Positions 48,282 to 55,047 of a DNA stretch of 64,000 bases are shown here, piece by piece. Position 1 is the stretch's first letter. Every line of letters starts with the position of its first letter. Origin of the DNA: a bacterium (lineage in GTDB: Bacteria > Pseudomonadota > Alphaproteobacteria > Rhodobacterales > Rhodobacteraceae); assembly GCA_016124195.1 (NCBI GenBank), contig WGOE01000002.1:620001-684000 (forward strand). Reading direction: 5' to 3'. A model generated the notes under the pieces. It did not search any database. It was not told the origin of the DNA and saw only the letters and a program-made list of their open reading frames with translations. Both the position numbers and the translations under genes were made by a program.

Positions 48282-49583
48282 CTAGTTTACCAGCCGCAAC
48301 TGTTGCCGTGGTGCCGCGGTTCCTGACACCAGCGCATCATAGGGGTCCTCGGGTTGCAGCATCATGTCGACGACCTGGCGCAACAGCTCGCGCCTGCCCC
48401 TGGTGGAATAGAAGCCGCCTGGGATCTGGCTGGTCTCCAGCAGATAGTGCCGGTAATCGCGGTAGGCGCGGCTGTCGGGGCGGGTCGGATGGGCAAAGAA
48501 GTCGGGCAAGCTTTGGCTCGAGACGAACTCCGGCTTGGCATAGACGGCCGCACCGAAGACCTTGAGAGGCAGGCCGCGCCACAGCACCTGTTGGGCTGCC
48601 GTGGAATTGACGGTGACGGCGGATCGCGCGTGGTTCAAGAGCCGGGCGAGCTTGCCGCCGCGGACGAAATGCACGCGGTCGGCCACGCCATGCAGGGCGG
48701 CGAGGCGGGCAATCTCACGCGCGACAGGGACGCGGCCATCCTCCAGCGGGTGGGCCTTGAAGACCAGGTGATGATGGCCCGGCGCGCCCTTGGCGAAGCC
48801 CTCGACCACCAGCGTCAGAAACTCGGTCATGGTGCGGAACGGCGAATGCATCTGGAAGCTGCTGTCATGTTCCAGCTGCATCAGAACCAGATGATAGGGG
48901 AAACCGCCGTACTGGATGCGCCAGGTGGCCGCCAGCCGTTCGGCGCGGTGCAAGGGCAAAAGCATCAGGCGGCGGCAATAAAGCAGGAACTCTTGCCCCA
49001 CGGTCATGGCACGGTGCGGGCGGAAGTTGCGATAGTCCCAAAAGCCGGTCAGCACGAACCAGTGGTACAGCGCGCCCCAGAACATGTGCTGGCGCATGTC
49101 GCCCCAGCGGGCCGGCGCGTCGGGCAGTTCCATGTCCGATTGCGCCAGCGCGGCCTTCATCTGGGCGATGCTCATCTGCATCAGGCGCGAGTGGCCGTTG
49201 GCGCCGCCGCGTTCGTAGGTCACCCAATGCGGGCGCAGATAGCCCTCCTCGAACACATGAACGGTCAGGCCGAGGTCCTTGGCGATGCGGACGGCTTCGG
49301 CGTGGATCGGCCGCGTGTCGCCATAGAGCACGATGTCGGTGATCCGCCTTTCGGTGAGGATCTGCCGCAACGTCGCAGCCCAATCCTCTGGCCTGCCCTT
49401 GAAGGCGATGTAGCTGGCGGTGAGCGGCCAGAAGGCGCGGTCGCCCCGGTTGAAGCCGACCCGCCAGATCTCTGCCCCGGCGGCGGCGAGCATGCGGCCA
49501 AGCCGATGGAAGAAGGGCCCATGCGGACCCTGCAGAAACAAGAAGCGATGTCCCTTGGCCAAAGCCTGCATAACCGACGCCAT
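48282..49583 (-). CDS. kpsS: capsule polysaccharide export protein KpsS
   Basis: 433 residues from ATG 49583, which has AAGGAGG just upstream; ATG 49613 and ATG 49571 are alternatives. HRFLFLQGPHGPFFHRLGRML at the N-terminus and PHWVTYERGGANGHS with HPLEDGR further on are hallmarks of KpsS, the enzyme that adds the first Kdo to the lipid acceptor. It is transcribed first, then the export lipoprotein and kpsC. Ordinary length. Confidence 0.92.
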   Translation of the reverse strand: MASVMQALAKGHRFLFLQGPHGPFFHRLGRMLAAAGAEIWRVGFNRGDRAFWPLTASYIAFKGRPEDWAATLRQILTERRITDIVLYGDTRPIHAEAVRIAKDLGLTVHVFEEGYLRPHWVTYERGGANGHSRLMQMSIAQMKAALAQSDMELPDAPARWGDMRQHMFWGALYHWFVLTGFWDYRNFRPHRAMTVGQEFLLYCRRLMLLPLHRAERLAATWRIQYGGFPYHLVLMQLEHDSSFQMHSPFRTMTEFLTLVVEGFAKGAPGHHHLVFKAHPLEDGRVPVAREIARLAALHGVADRVHFVRGGKLARLLNHARSAVTVNSTAAQQVLWRGLPLKVFGAAVYAKPEFVSSQSLPDFFAHPTRPDSRAYRDYRHYLLETSQIPGGFYSTRGRRELLRQVVDMMLQPEDPYDALVSGTAAPRQQLRLVN

Positions 49584-49737
49584 CCCCTCCTTCCGGATTG
49601 GCGAAATCTTCATCAAGGTAAAGAGGCAAACCTTTCCAAATCGTCACCTTGACCGCATAGCGCGGCAAATTTGAGGCAAAGCCCGCACTTGCGGCAAGGG
49701 CCTTGCGGCGTTACCTGATGGGAAAACGGAGGCTTTG

Positions 49738-50334
49738 ATGTTCACCGGCATCGTGACGGACATGGGCGAGGTTCTGAGCCTGCGCCAGGAGGGCGATCTG
49801 CGCGCCCGGATTGCCACAGGATATGACATTGGCGGCATCGACATCGGTGCCTCGATCGCCTGCGAGGGGGTTTGCCTGACCGTGGTCGATCTTGGTGCCA
49901 CGCCGCGCGGCTGGTTCGATGTGCAGATCTCGGCCGAGACGGTGTCGAAGACCAACCTGTCGGGCTGGAAGCCGGGCACACGGATCAATCTGGAACGCGC
50001 GCTGAAGGTGGGCGATGAACTGGGCGGTCATATCGTGTCGGGCCATGTCGATGGCGTGGCCGAGGTGGTGGGCATGACCCCCGAGGGCGACAGTCTGCGC
50101 GTGACTTTCCGCGCGCCGGATGCCTTGGCAAAGTTCATCGCGCCCAAGGGCTCTGTCGCGCTGAACGGCACGTCGCTGACCGTGAACGAGGTCGAGGGCG
50201 CCACCTTCGGCATCAACTTCATACCGCATACCCGGGCGGTGACGACCTGGGGGCAGGTGGCTTTGGGCGACAAGGTCAACCTCGAGGTCGACACCATGGC
50301 ACGCTATGTGGCACGGCTGCGCGAATGGGGCTGA
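49738..50334 (+). CDS. ribE: riboflavin synthase alpha subunit
   Basis: 198 residues, two homologous lumazine-binding domains of about 90 residues (MFTGIVTDMGEVLSL and a second one starting near GHIVSGHVDGVAEV). It catalyses the last step of riboflavin synthesis, dismutation of two lumazines. CEGVCLTVVD and NGTSLTVNEV are the expected repeats. GGAGG lies six bases before the ATG. It heads a rib operon and overlaps the next gene by 10 bases. No FMN riboswitch is seen upstream. Confidence 0.97.
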   Translation: MFTGIVTDMGEVLSLRQEGDLRARIATGYDIGGIDIGASIACEGVCLTVVDLGATPRGWFDVQISAETVSKTNLSGWKPGTRINLERALKVGDELGGHIVSGHVDGVAEVVGMTPEGDSLRVTFRAPDALAKFIAPKGSVALNGTSLTVNEVEGATFGINFIPHTRAVTTWGQVALGDKVNLEVDTMARYVARLREWG

Positions 50335-50882
50335 TCGGGCACAACGGCGGGCCTTCGGTGGCGCCGGGCGAAAGCTGGCGGCGCCATTGCTGGACCGCGG
50401 CGCGGGCGGCGCTTTTGCCGACGCTGCCCATCGAGGTCTTGCGCAGCCGCGTAAGCCGGGCAAGGGATCTGGGGCTGGATTACAAGACCTATGCCTCGGT
50501 CCGGGCGGCGACGGGGCATGACGTGGTGGCCTTCCTCTTTTCGTCGAATGCGCTGCGCATCGCGCCGAACCGGCCGACCATGGCCCCGGACCGGGCGGAG
50601 AAACTGGCCCGGCTGACCGCCTGCCAGCGCCTTGGGCTGGCGCAGGGGCTTGCGCCTGGACTGATCCTTGCGGCGAACGCCGAGGTGCTGGACGCGGCCC
50701 ACCCCGCGCCGTCCCCCTTCGCCAGTTTCCGGCAAAGCCACGCCGCCCTGCGCGCTGCCCTGGCCCATATTCCGGGCGACCGCGTGCTTCTGGTCGGGGA
50801 CACCGGGCTCGAACGCGAATGGTGTGCGGCCGGGCGTCTGGCCGGATATCTGCCGGCCGAGCGGTATTTCTCTGCGAATTGA
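50325..50882 (+). CDS. conserved hypothetical protein in the rib operon
   Basis: 185 residues, no recognised domain. It begins with MGLIGHNGGPSVAPGESWRRH, a GHNGGP motif I have seen at the start of several alphaproteobacterial proteins, and is otherwise helical with an alanine/arginine-rich middle. It overlaps ribE by 10 bases and precedes ribB by 89 bases. The operon position suggests a link to riboflavin or flavin use, but the protein itself gives no evidence. Confidence 0.65.
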   Translation: MGLIGHNGGPSVAPGESWRRHCWTAARAALLPTLPIEVLRSRVSRARDLGLDYKTYASVRAATGHDVVAFLFSSNALRIAPNRPTMAPDRAEKLARLTACQRLGLAQGLAPGLILAANAEVLDAAHPAPSPFASFRQSHAALRAALAHIPGDRVLLVGDTGLEREWCAAGRLAGYLPAERYFSAN

Positions 50883-50971
50883 GTCTCGGGCGGCCTTGTG
50901 ACCGGGCAGCGCATCTGGCGCAGCCCCCCGCTTTTCGCTAAAGCACCCCGCAAGCGCAGCGGGAGCCAGCC

Positions 50972-52072
50972 ATGACCCAGACCAAAACCGAATTTTCCGA
51001 CGCCATCTCTTCGGTCGAAGACATCATCGAGGATGCCCGACAAGGCCGCATGTTCATTCTGGTCGACCATGAGGACCGCGAAAATGAAGGCGATCTGGTG
51101 ATCCCGGCCGAAAAATGCACCGCGGCGGCGATCAACTTCATGGCGACTCACGGGCGCGGGCTGATCTGCCTGACCCTGACGGGCGAGCGGATCGACCAGC
51201 TGGGCCTGCCCTTGATGGCCTCGAAAAATTCGTCGCGGCATGAGACCGCCTTCACCGTGTCGATCGAGGCGCGCGAAGGGGTGGATACCGGCATCTCGGC
51301 CGCCGACCGGGCGCTGACCGTTGCCGTGGCGATCGACAAGACCAAGGGCAAGGCTGACATCGCGACGCCGGGCCACGTCTTTCCGCTGCGCGCCCGCGAC
51401 GGCGGTGTGCTGGTGCGTGCCGGCCATACCGAGGCGGCGGTCGATGTCAGCCGTCTGGCCGGGCTCGATCCGTCGGGCGTCATCTGCGAGGTGATGAACG
51501 ATGACGGCACGATGGCGCGCCTGCCCGACCTGATTGCCTTCGGCCAGAAGCATGGCATCAAGATCGGCACGATTTCGGACCTGATCGCCTATCGCCGCCG
51601 CCATGACAACATGATCAAGGAGCGCGCGACCAAGCGCGTCCATTCGGTCTATGGCGGCGATTGGCTGATGCGGGTCTTTACCGACGGGGCACATGGCGAT
51701 GAACATATCGTGCTGTCCAAGGGCGATCTGGCGGGCGATGCGCCGGTTCTGACGCGGATCCACCAGCTGAACCCGCTGGAAGACGTGCTGGGCATCGGCG
51801 GCACCCATGTCGGCGATCTGCAGGGGGCTATGAAGGTCATCGCCGCCGAGGGGCGCGGCGTTGTGGTTCTGTTGCGCGACACCACGATGAAGGTCGTGCT
51901 GGAGGGTGAGGTCTCGCCCCAGACGCTGCGGCTTTACGGCTTGGGCGCGCAGATCCTGTCCTCGCTGGGCCTGTCCAACATCACGCTGGTGTCCAACTCC
52001 GCCGCGCCGCGCGTCGTGGGGCTGGAGGCTTACGGGCTGACCATCGCGGGCACCCGCCCGATCAAGGAGTAA
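50972..52072 (+). CDS. ribB: 3,4-dihydroxy-2-butanone-4-phosphate synthase with degenerate GTP cyclohydrolase II domain
   Basis: 366 residues. The N-terminal DHBP synthase domain has the metal/substrate block DHEDRENEGDLVIPAEK and THGRGLICL. The C-terminal domain aligns with RibA, but the three zinc Cys of GTP cyclohydrolase II (usually in an HSECLTGD...RCDCG context) are missing: the region reads RIHQLNPLEDVLGIGGTHVG. So the second half should not open GTP, and a separate RibA is expected elsewhere. This form occurs in other alphaproteobacteria. It precedes ribH by three bases. Confidence 0.93.
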   Translation: MTQTKTEFSDAISSVEDIIEDARQGRMFILVDHEDRENEGDLVIPAEKCTAAAINFMATHGRGLICLTLTGERIDQLGLPLMASKNSSRHETAFTVSIEAREGVDTGISAADRALTVAVAIDKTKGKADIATPGHVFPLRARDGGVLVRAGHTEAAVDVSRLAGLDPSGVICEVMNDDGTMARLPDLIAFGQKHGIKIGTISDLIAYRRRHDNMIKERATKRVHSVYGGDWLMRVFTDGAHGDEHIVLSKGDLAGDAPVLTRIHQLNPLEDVLGIGGTHVGDLQGAMKVIAAEGRGVVVLLRDTTMKVVLEGEVSPQTLRLYGLGAQILSSLGLSNITLVSNSAAPRVVGLEAYGLTIAGTRPIKE

Positions 52073-52075
52073 GTC

Positions 52076-52576
52076 ATGGCCGCCAGTGAAATCCACTACT
52101 CCCTGCCGCTGCCCTCCTTCACCAAGCCGGTCAAGCTGCTGATCGTGGTAGCCCCCTATTACAAGGACATCACCGACAATCTGGTCGCCGGTGCCAGGAC
52201 CAAGGCGGCGCTCGTCGGCGCCGAGGTCGAAGTGCTGGAAGTGCCCGGCGCGCTCGAAGTGCCCACTGCCATCGGTCTGGCCGAACGGCTGGCCGAGTTC
52301 GATGGCTATGTGGCGCTTGGCTGCATCATCCGGGGCGAGACGACGCATTACGACACGGTCTGCAACGATTCGAGCCGGGGTCTCATGATGCTGGGACTGA
52401 GCGGGGCCTGCATCGGCAACGGCATCCTGACGGTGGAGAACCGCGATCAGGCCGTGGTGCGCGCCGACCCCGCCGGGCAAGACAAGGGCGGCGGGGCTGC
52501 GGCCGCGGCCTTGCACCTGATCGCGATCTCGCGCAAATGGGCGGGCCAGACCAAGGGGATCGGGTTCCGCGCATGA
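52076..52576 (+). CDS. ribH: 6,7-dimethyl-8-ribityllumazine synthase
   Basis: 166 residues. It condenses the RibB product with 5-amino-6-ribitylaminouracil. VAPYYKDITDNLVAGA, EVPGALEVPTAIGLAE and LGCIIRGETTHYD are the substrate-binding blocks, and NRDQAVVRA covers the end. The AAGGAG before the ATG lies in the ribB end. Its stop overlaps the nusB start (ATGA). Confidence 0.96.
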   Translation: MAASEIHYSLPLPSFTKPVKLLIVVAPYYKDITDNLVAGARTKAALVGAEVEVLEVPGALEVPTAIGLAERLAEFDGYVALGCIIRGETTHYDTVCNDSSRGLMMLGLSGACIGNGILTVENRDQAVVRADPAGQDKGGGAAAAALHLIAISRKWAGQTKGIGFRA

Positions 52577-53055
52577 GCGACGACAAGAAGGCCGACAAGC
52601 GGGCCGAAAAGAAACAGATGAAATCCGCGTCCCGGCTTTATGCCGTTCAGGCGCTGTTTCAGATGGAAGCCTCCGGCCAGACCGTCGAAGCCGTGACGCG
52701 CGAGTTTGAAACGCACCGATTCGGTGCCGTCTATGACGAGGACGAGATGGCCGAGGGCGATGTCGATCACTTTCGTGCCGTGGTCGATCATGCGGTGAAC
52801 CTGCAGGCGCGCATCGACCAGATGACCGACCGCGCCCTTGTGGCGAAATGGCCGATCGCGCGGATCGACCCGGTGATCCGGGCCCTGTTCCGTGCGGCGG
52901 GGGCTGAACTGACCTCGATGCCGACGCCGCCGCGTGTGGCCATCACCGAATATGTCGATGTGGCCAAGGCCTTCTTTCCCGACGGCAAGGAGCCCAAGTT
53001 CGTCAATGCCGTGCTTGACCACATGGCACACGAGATCAAGCCGGACGGCTTCTGA
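52573..53055 (+). CDS. nusB: transcription antitermination protein NusB
   Basis: 160 residues from ATG 52573, overlapping the ribH stop. A charged N-terminal stretch (DDKKADKRAEKK) is followed by the helical NusB fold: SASRLYAVQALFQME, LVAKWPIARIDPVIRALFRAAGAE and VAITEYVDVAKAFFPDGKEPKFVNAVLD. It binds boxA RNA with NusE in rRNA antitermination. The ribH-nusB link is very common. Confidence 0.97.
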   Translation: MSDDKKADKRAEKKQMKSASRLYAVQALFQMEASGQTVEAVTREFETHRFGAVYDEDEMAEGDVDHFRAVVDHAVNLQARIDQMTDRALVAKWPIARIDPVIRALFRAAGAELTSMPTPPRVAITEYVDVAKAFFPDGKEPKFVNAVLDHMAHEIKPDGF

Positions 53056-53078
53056 GGCGCTGCGCCTGCGGCGGCCCA

Positions 53079-53136
53079 GCGGGGTGTTTCACACCCCCCG
53101 CGCCCCCCGTGGAGTATCTCCTGCTGGAAGAAGCGG
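53079..53136 (+). repeat. GGAGTATT-type intergenic element with hairpin, after nusB
   Basis: Hairpin GCGGGGTGT / ACACCCCCCGC with loop TTC (53079-53101), then GTGGAGTATCTCCTGCTGGA and AGAAGCGG (53109-53136). It would end the rib-nusB transcript. Confidence 0.65.
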
Positions 53137-53309
53137 GAAGGGGCGTCCTCCCGGGCGCGGGGAGGCGTGACCGCCACGGATTTGGGCAGGGCGCTGTCGG
53201 ATTGGGCGGAATTTGGCCCTGCGTTCCCCATGCAGGTATTTGCGCTCGGCACTTGTAACCGGCGCGTGTTAGCATCATGGTCAAATTAAGGTCTTGCGAG
53301 GGAGGAATC

Positions 53310-53606
53310 ATGCCGCAACTCATCCGCCTTTATATTACCAATGTCGCCATCGGTTTTGGTCTGGCGGCCGCTTTCGTCGCCTTGTTGATCTGGCAGGATG
53401 TGGCGGGCGTGGGTCATCTGGTGATGCAGTCGGACATGGGGATCGTGGCGGCGCTGATGCTCTGGGTTTTTCACGGCGTGCTGTTCGCAGGTGTGCAATT
53501 CGCCATCGCGGTGATGGCAATGGCCGATGACGATGCGCCGCGCGGTGGACGGCTTATTCCGATCCGGGTCGAGGCGGGGTCGAAGGCTGCCAAACCGCGT
53601 CGCTAG
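53310..53606 (+). CDS. hypothetical small membrane protein
   Basis: 98 residues from ATG 53310 (GGAGGAA six bases upstream). Two hydrophobic segments (about 7-27 IRLYITNVAIGFGLAAAFV and 44-66 AALMLWVFHGVLFAGVQFAI) and a basic C-terminal tail (RGGRLIPIRVEAGSKAAKPRR). The family is not known; I recall similar small proteins in Rhodobacterales. A good terminator follows 22 bases after the stop. Confidence 0.65.
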   Translation: MPQLIRLYITNVAIGFGLAAAFVALLIWQDVAGVGHLVMQSDMGIVAALMLWVFHGVLFAGVQFAIAVMAMADDDAPRGGRLIPIRVEAGSKAAKPRR

Positions 53607-53628
53607 AATTTCGTAGTCTGGCTGATTG

Positions 53629-53654
53629 GCCCGGGGCTTCGCCTCGGGCTTTTT
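53629..53654 (+). terminator. rho-independent terminator
   Basis: Stem GCCCGGGGC / GCCTCGGGC (one G-U pair) with loop TTC, then TTTTT. It ends the small membrane protein gene. Confidence 0.8.
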
Positions 53655-53880
53655 GCTGCCGGCTTGTCCGAGGGGAAGGGTGGCGGGCCCGCAGCGACCG
53701 TGGAGACGGTGTTTTCCCGAGAGCCAGAGGTCTCAGGTGGGCGCCAGGTAGCAGGACCAGGATCCTGTCAGAGCCAGCTCCCATTCGGTTGCTTATCGGC
53801 CACTGGAAAAGTTGCCTCGCACGTGAAGAGCAGCACCCGCCACCCTCATAGATAGGCGCACGCGGGCCGCGCCGCAAGGC

Positions 53881-53909
53881 TTGCCTGATGTTCACCTTTG
53901 GTTCATATT
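53881..53909 (+). promoter_or_regulatory. mmcB promoter
   Basis: TTGCCT (53881-53886) and CATATT (53904-53909), 17 bases apart. Initiation would fall at about 53916, exactly at the ATG of mmcB, so the mRNA is probably leaderless. Confidence 0.55.
53890..53904. promoter_or_regulatory. LexA box (GTTC-N7-GTTC)
   Basis: GTTCACCTTTGGTTC is an exact match to the alphaproteobacterial LexA consensus and lies between the -35 and -10 of the promoter. It predicts SOS induction of mmcB. Confidence 0.82.
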
Positions 53910-53915
53910 TGGGGG

Positions 53916-54377
53916 ATGGATCATACCCTCGCCCCGCTTCCATCCTTGCCCGGCCAGCGCCTTGCCCGTGGCGTGGCGCGGGCGCTGCGCGCGCTGGATT
54001 TCGTGACAGTGGAAGAAATGGTGCCCAGCCCCGGCCTGCGGGTCGATCTGATGGCGCTGGGGCCCAAGGGCGAATTGTGGGTGATCGAATGCAAGTCGGG
54101 CCGCGCCGATTTTCGGGCCGATCAGAAGTGGCACTTCTATCTCGGCTTCTGCGACCGGTTCTTCTGGGCGGTCGATGCCGATTTTCCGACCGGACTTTTG
54201 CCCGAGGAGACCGGTTTGATCCTTGCGGATGCCTATGACGCCGAGATCATCCGCATGCCGCCCGAGACGCCTCTGGCCGGGGCGCGTCGCAGGGCCCTGA
54301 CGCATAAATTTGCCCGCCACGCCGCGACGCGCCTGCACGCCTTGCGCGATCCGGGTCTTGGTGCGGGGCCCGGCTAA
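53916..54377 (+). CDS. mmcB: MmcB-family DNA repair protein
   Basis: 153 residues from ATG 53916. LWVIECKSGRADFRADQKWHFYLGFCDRFFWAV is the core of the MmcB family (alphaproteobacterial, endonuclease-like fold with an ExK pair), first described as a damage-inducible Caulobacter gene for mitomycin C survival. The preceding LexA box fits. Its activity is not known in detail, but the ECKSG...DFRADQ motif suggests a nuclease-like site. No operon partner. Confidence 0.9.
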   Translation: MDHTLAPLPSLPGQRLARGVARALRALDFVTVEEMVPSPGLRVDLMALGPKGELWVIECKSGRADFRADQKWHFYLGFCDRFFWAVDADFPTGLLPEETGLILADAYDAEIIRMPPETPLAGARRRALTHKFARHAATRLHALRDPGLGAGPG

Positions 54378-54400
54378 GGTAGGATGGGCAATCTGCCCAT

Positions 54401-54616
54401 CTATCTTTTCTTCTTGGGCTGAGGCCGCTCACCCAGGGCCCGCGCCGCCTCGGCGGCCACGCGCAGTTCCTCGGCGATGTCGAGCGCCTCGTCCGGGTCG
54501 AAGTCCATCGGCAGTTCGGTGCCGTCGTCCGCCTCGATATAGATGCGCACCATGCCCTGATCGGTCGGCCCGATCTGGATATTGGCGGACACGTCGCTTT
54601 GCTTGTCGATCCCCAT
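54401..54616 (-). CDS. small conserved protein (DUF6324-like)
   Basis: 71 residues. Acidic, one beta strand region (VRIYIEADDGTELPMDFDPDE) and a helix (ALDIAEELRVAAEAARAL), ending in a basic PQPKKKR tail. I recall it as a Rhodobacterales-specific family, DUF6324. The ATG 54616 has a GGAGAT-type ribosome site. Convergent with mmcB. Function unknown. Confidence 0.7.
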   Translation of the reverse strand: MGIDKQSDVSANIQIGPTDQGMVRIYIEADDGTELPMDFDPDEALDIAEELRVAAEAARALGERPQPKKKR

Positions 54617-54713
54617 GGCGATCTCCTGTTGACCTGCCTGCGGTGTGGGCGAGGTGCGGGGCGCTGTCAAGCCAGCGGCCCGGGGCGCCCCGCGGCCAGT
54701 GTGATTTTCCGGG

Positions 54714-54742
54714 TTGACCCTTTGGCGGCAAGTGCCTAAATC
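54714..54742 (+). promoter_or_regulatory. promoter of tRNA-His
   Basis: TTGACC (54714-54719) and TAAATC (54737-54742), separated by 17 bases. Transcription would begin near 54750, and an 8-bp hairpin (54751-54770) lies in the 5' leader before the mature tRNA end at 54778. Confidence 0.65.
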
Positions 54743-54777
54743 AGCCTCCAGCCGCACCGCCTGGTGCGGCGAGGTGT

Positions 54778-54854
54778 GCCGCCTTAGCTCAGTTGGTTAG
54801 AGCACTAGATTGTGGATCTAGGGGTCTCCCGTTCAAGTCGGGAAGGCGGTACCA
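54778..54854 (+). tRNA. tRNA-His (anticodon GTG), lacking encoded G-1
   Basis: Cloverleaf complete with CCA. The acceptor GCCGCCT pairs with AGGCGGT, giving G1-U72 and discriminator A73. The anticodon stem CTAGA/TCTAG encloses the loop TTGTGGA (GTG). A normal bacterial tRNA-His would have G-1 opposite C73; the form here is the known alphaproteobacterial variant. Confidence 0.96.
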
Positions 54855-55047
54855 TCTTCCCCTCAATATGATCGTTGCGGCTGCGGGCCAGAGGATTTGT
54901 CGCCATGGCGCGAAATCCGGGAAACCTGCCCGAATTCTGCGGTAGCCTATTGTCGGGCCGGGAGAATAGCGGCAGGTTGCGCCGCACCAAGGCCCGGGCC
55001 CGTGTCGCGCCCGGGTCATGCCATAGCGACAGCACCCCGAGGATCCG

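Larger units (their letters stand above)
53607..53915. other. 309-base gap before mmcB, with terminator and LexA box
   Basis: The gap holds a terminator (53629-53654) and a promoter with LexA box (53881-53909), both listed. The remaining roughly 220 bases are GC-rich without a credible reading frame on either strand; only weak short frames occur. Nothing else is recognised. Confidence 0.55.

Noticed and set aside
49620-49737. FMN riboswitch before ribE
   Set aside because: None of the conserved RFN blocks occur in the 150-base gap between kpsS and ribE.
53554-53943. 129-residue minus-strand frame before mmcB
   Set aside because: It runs through a terminator, a promoter and the LexA box, has no ribosome site, and is low in protein-like composition.
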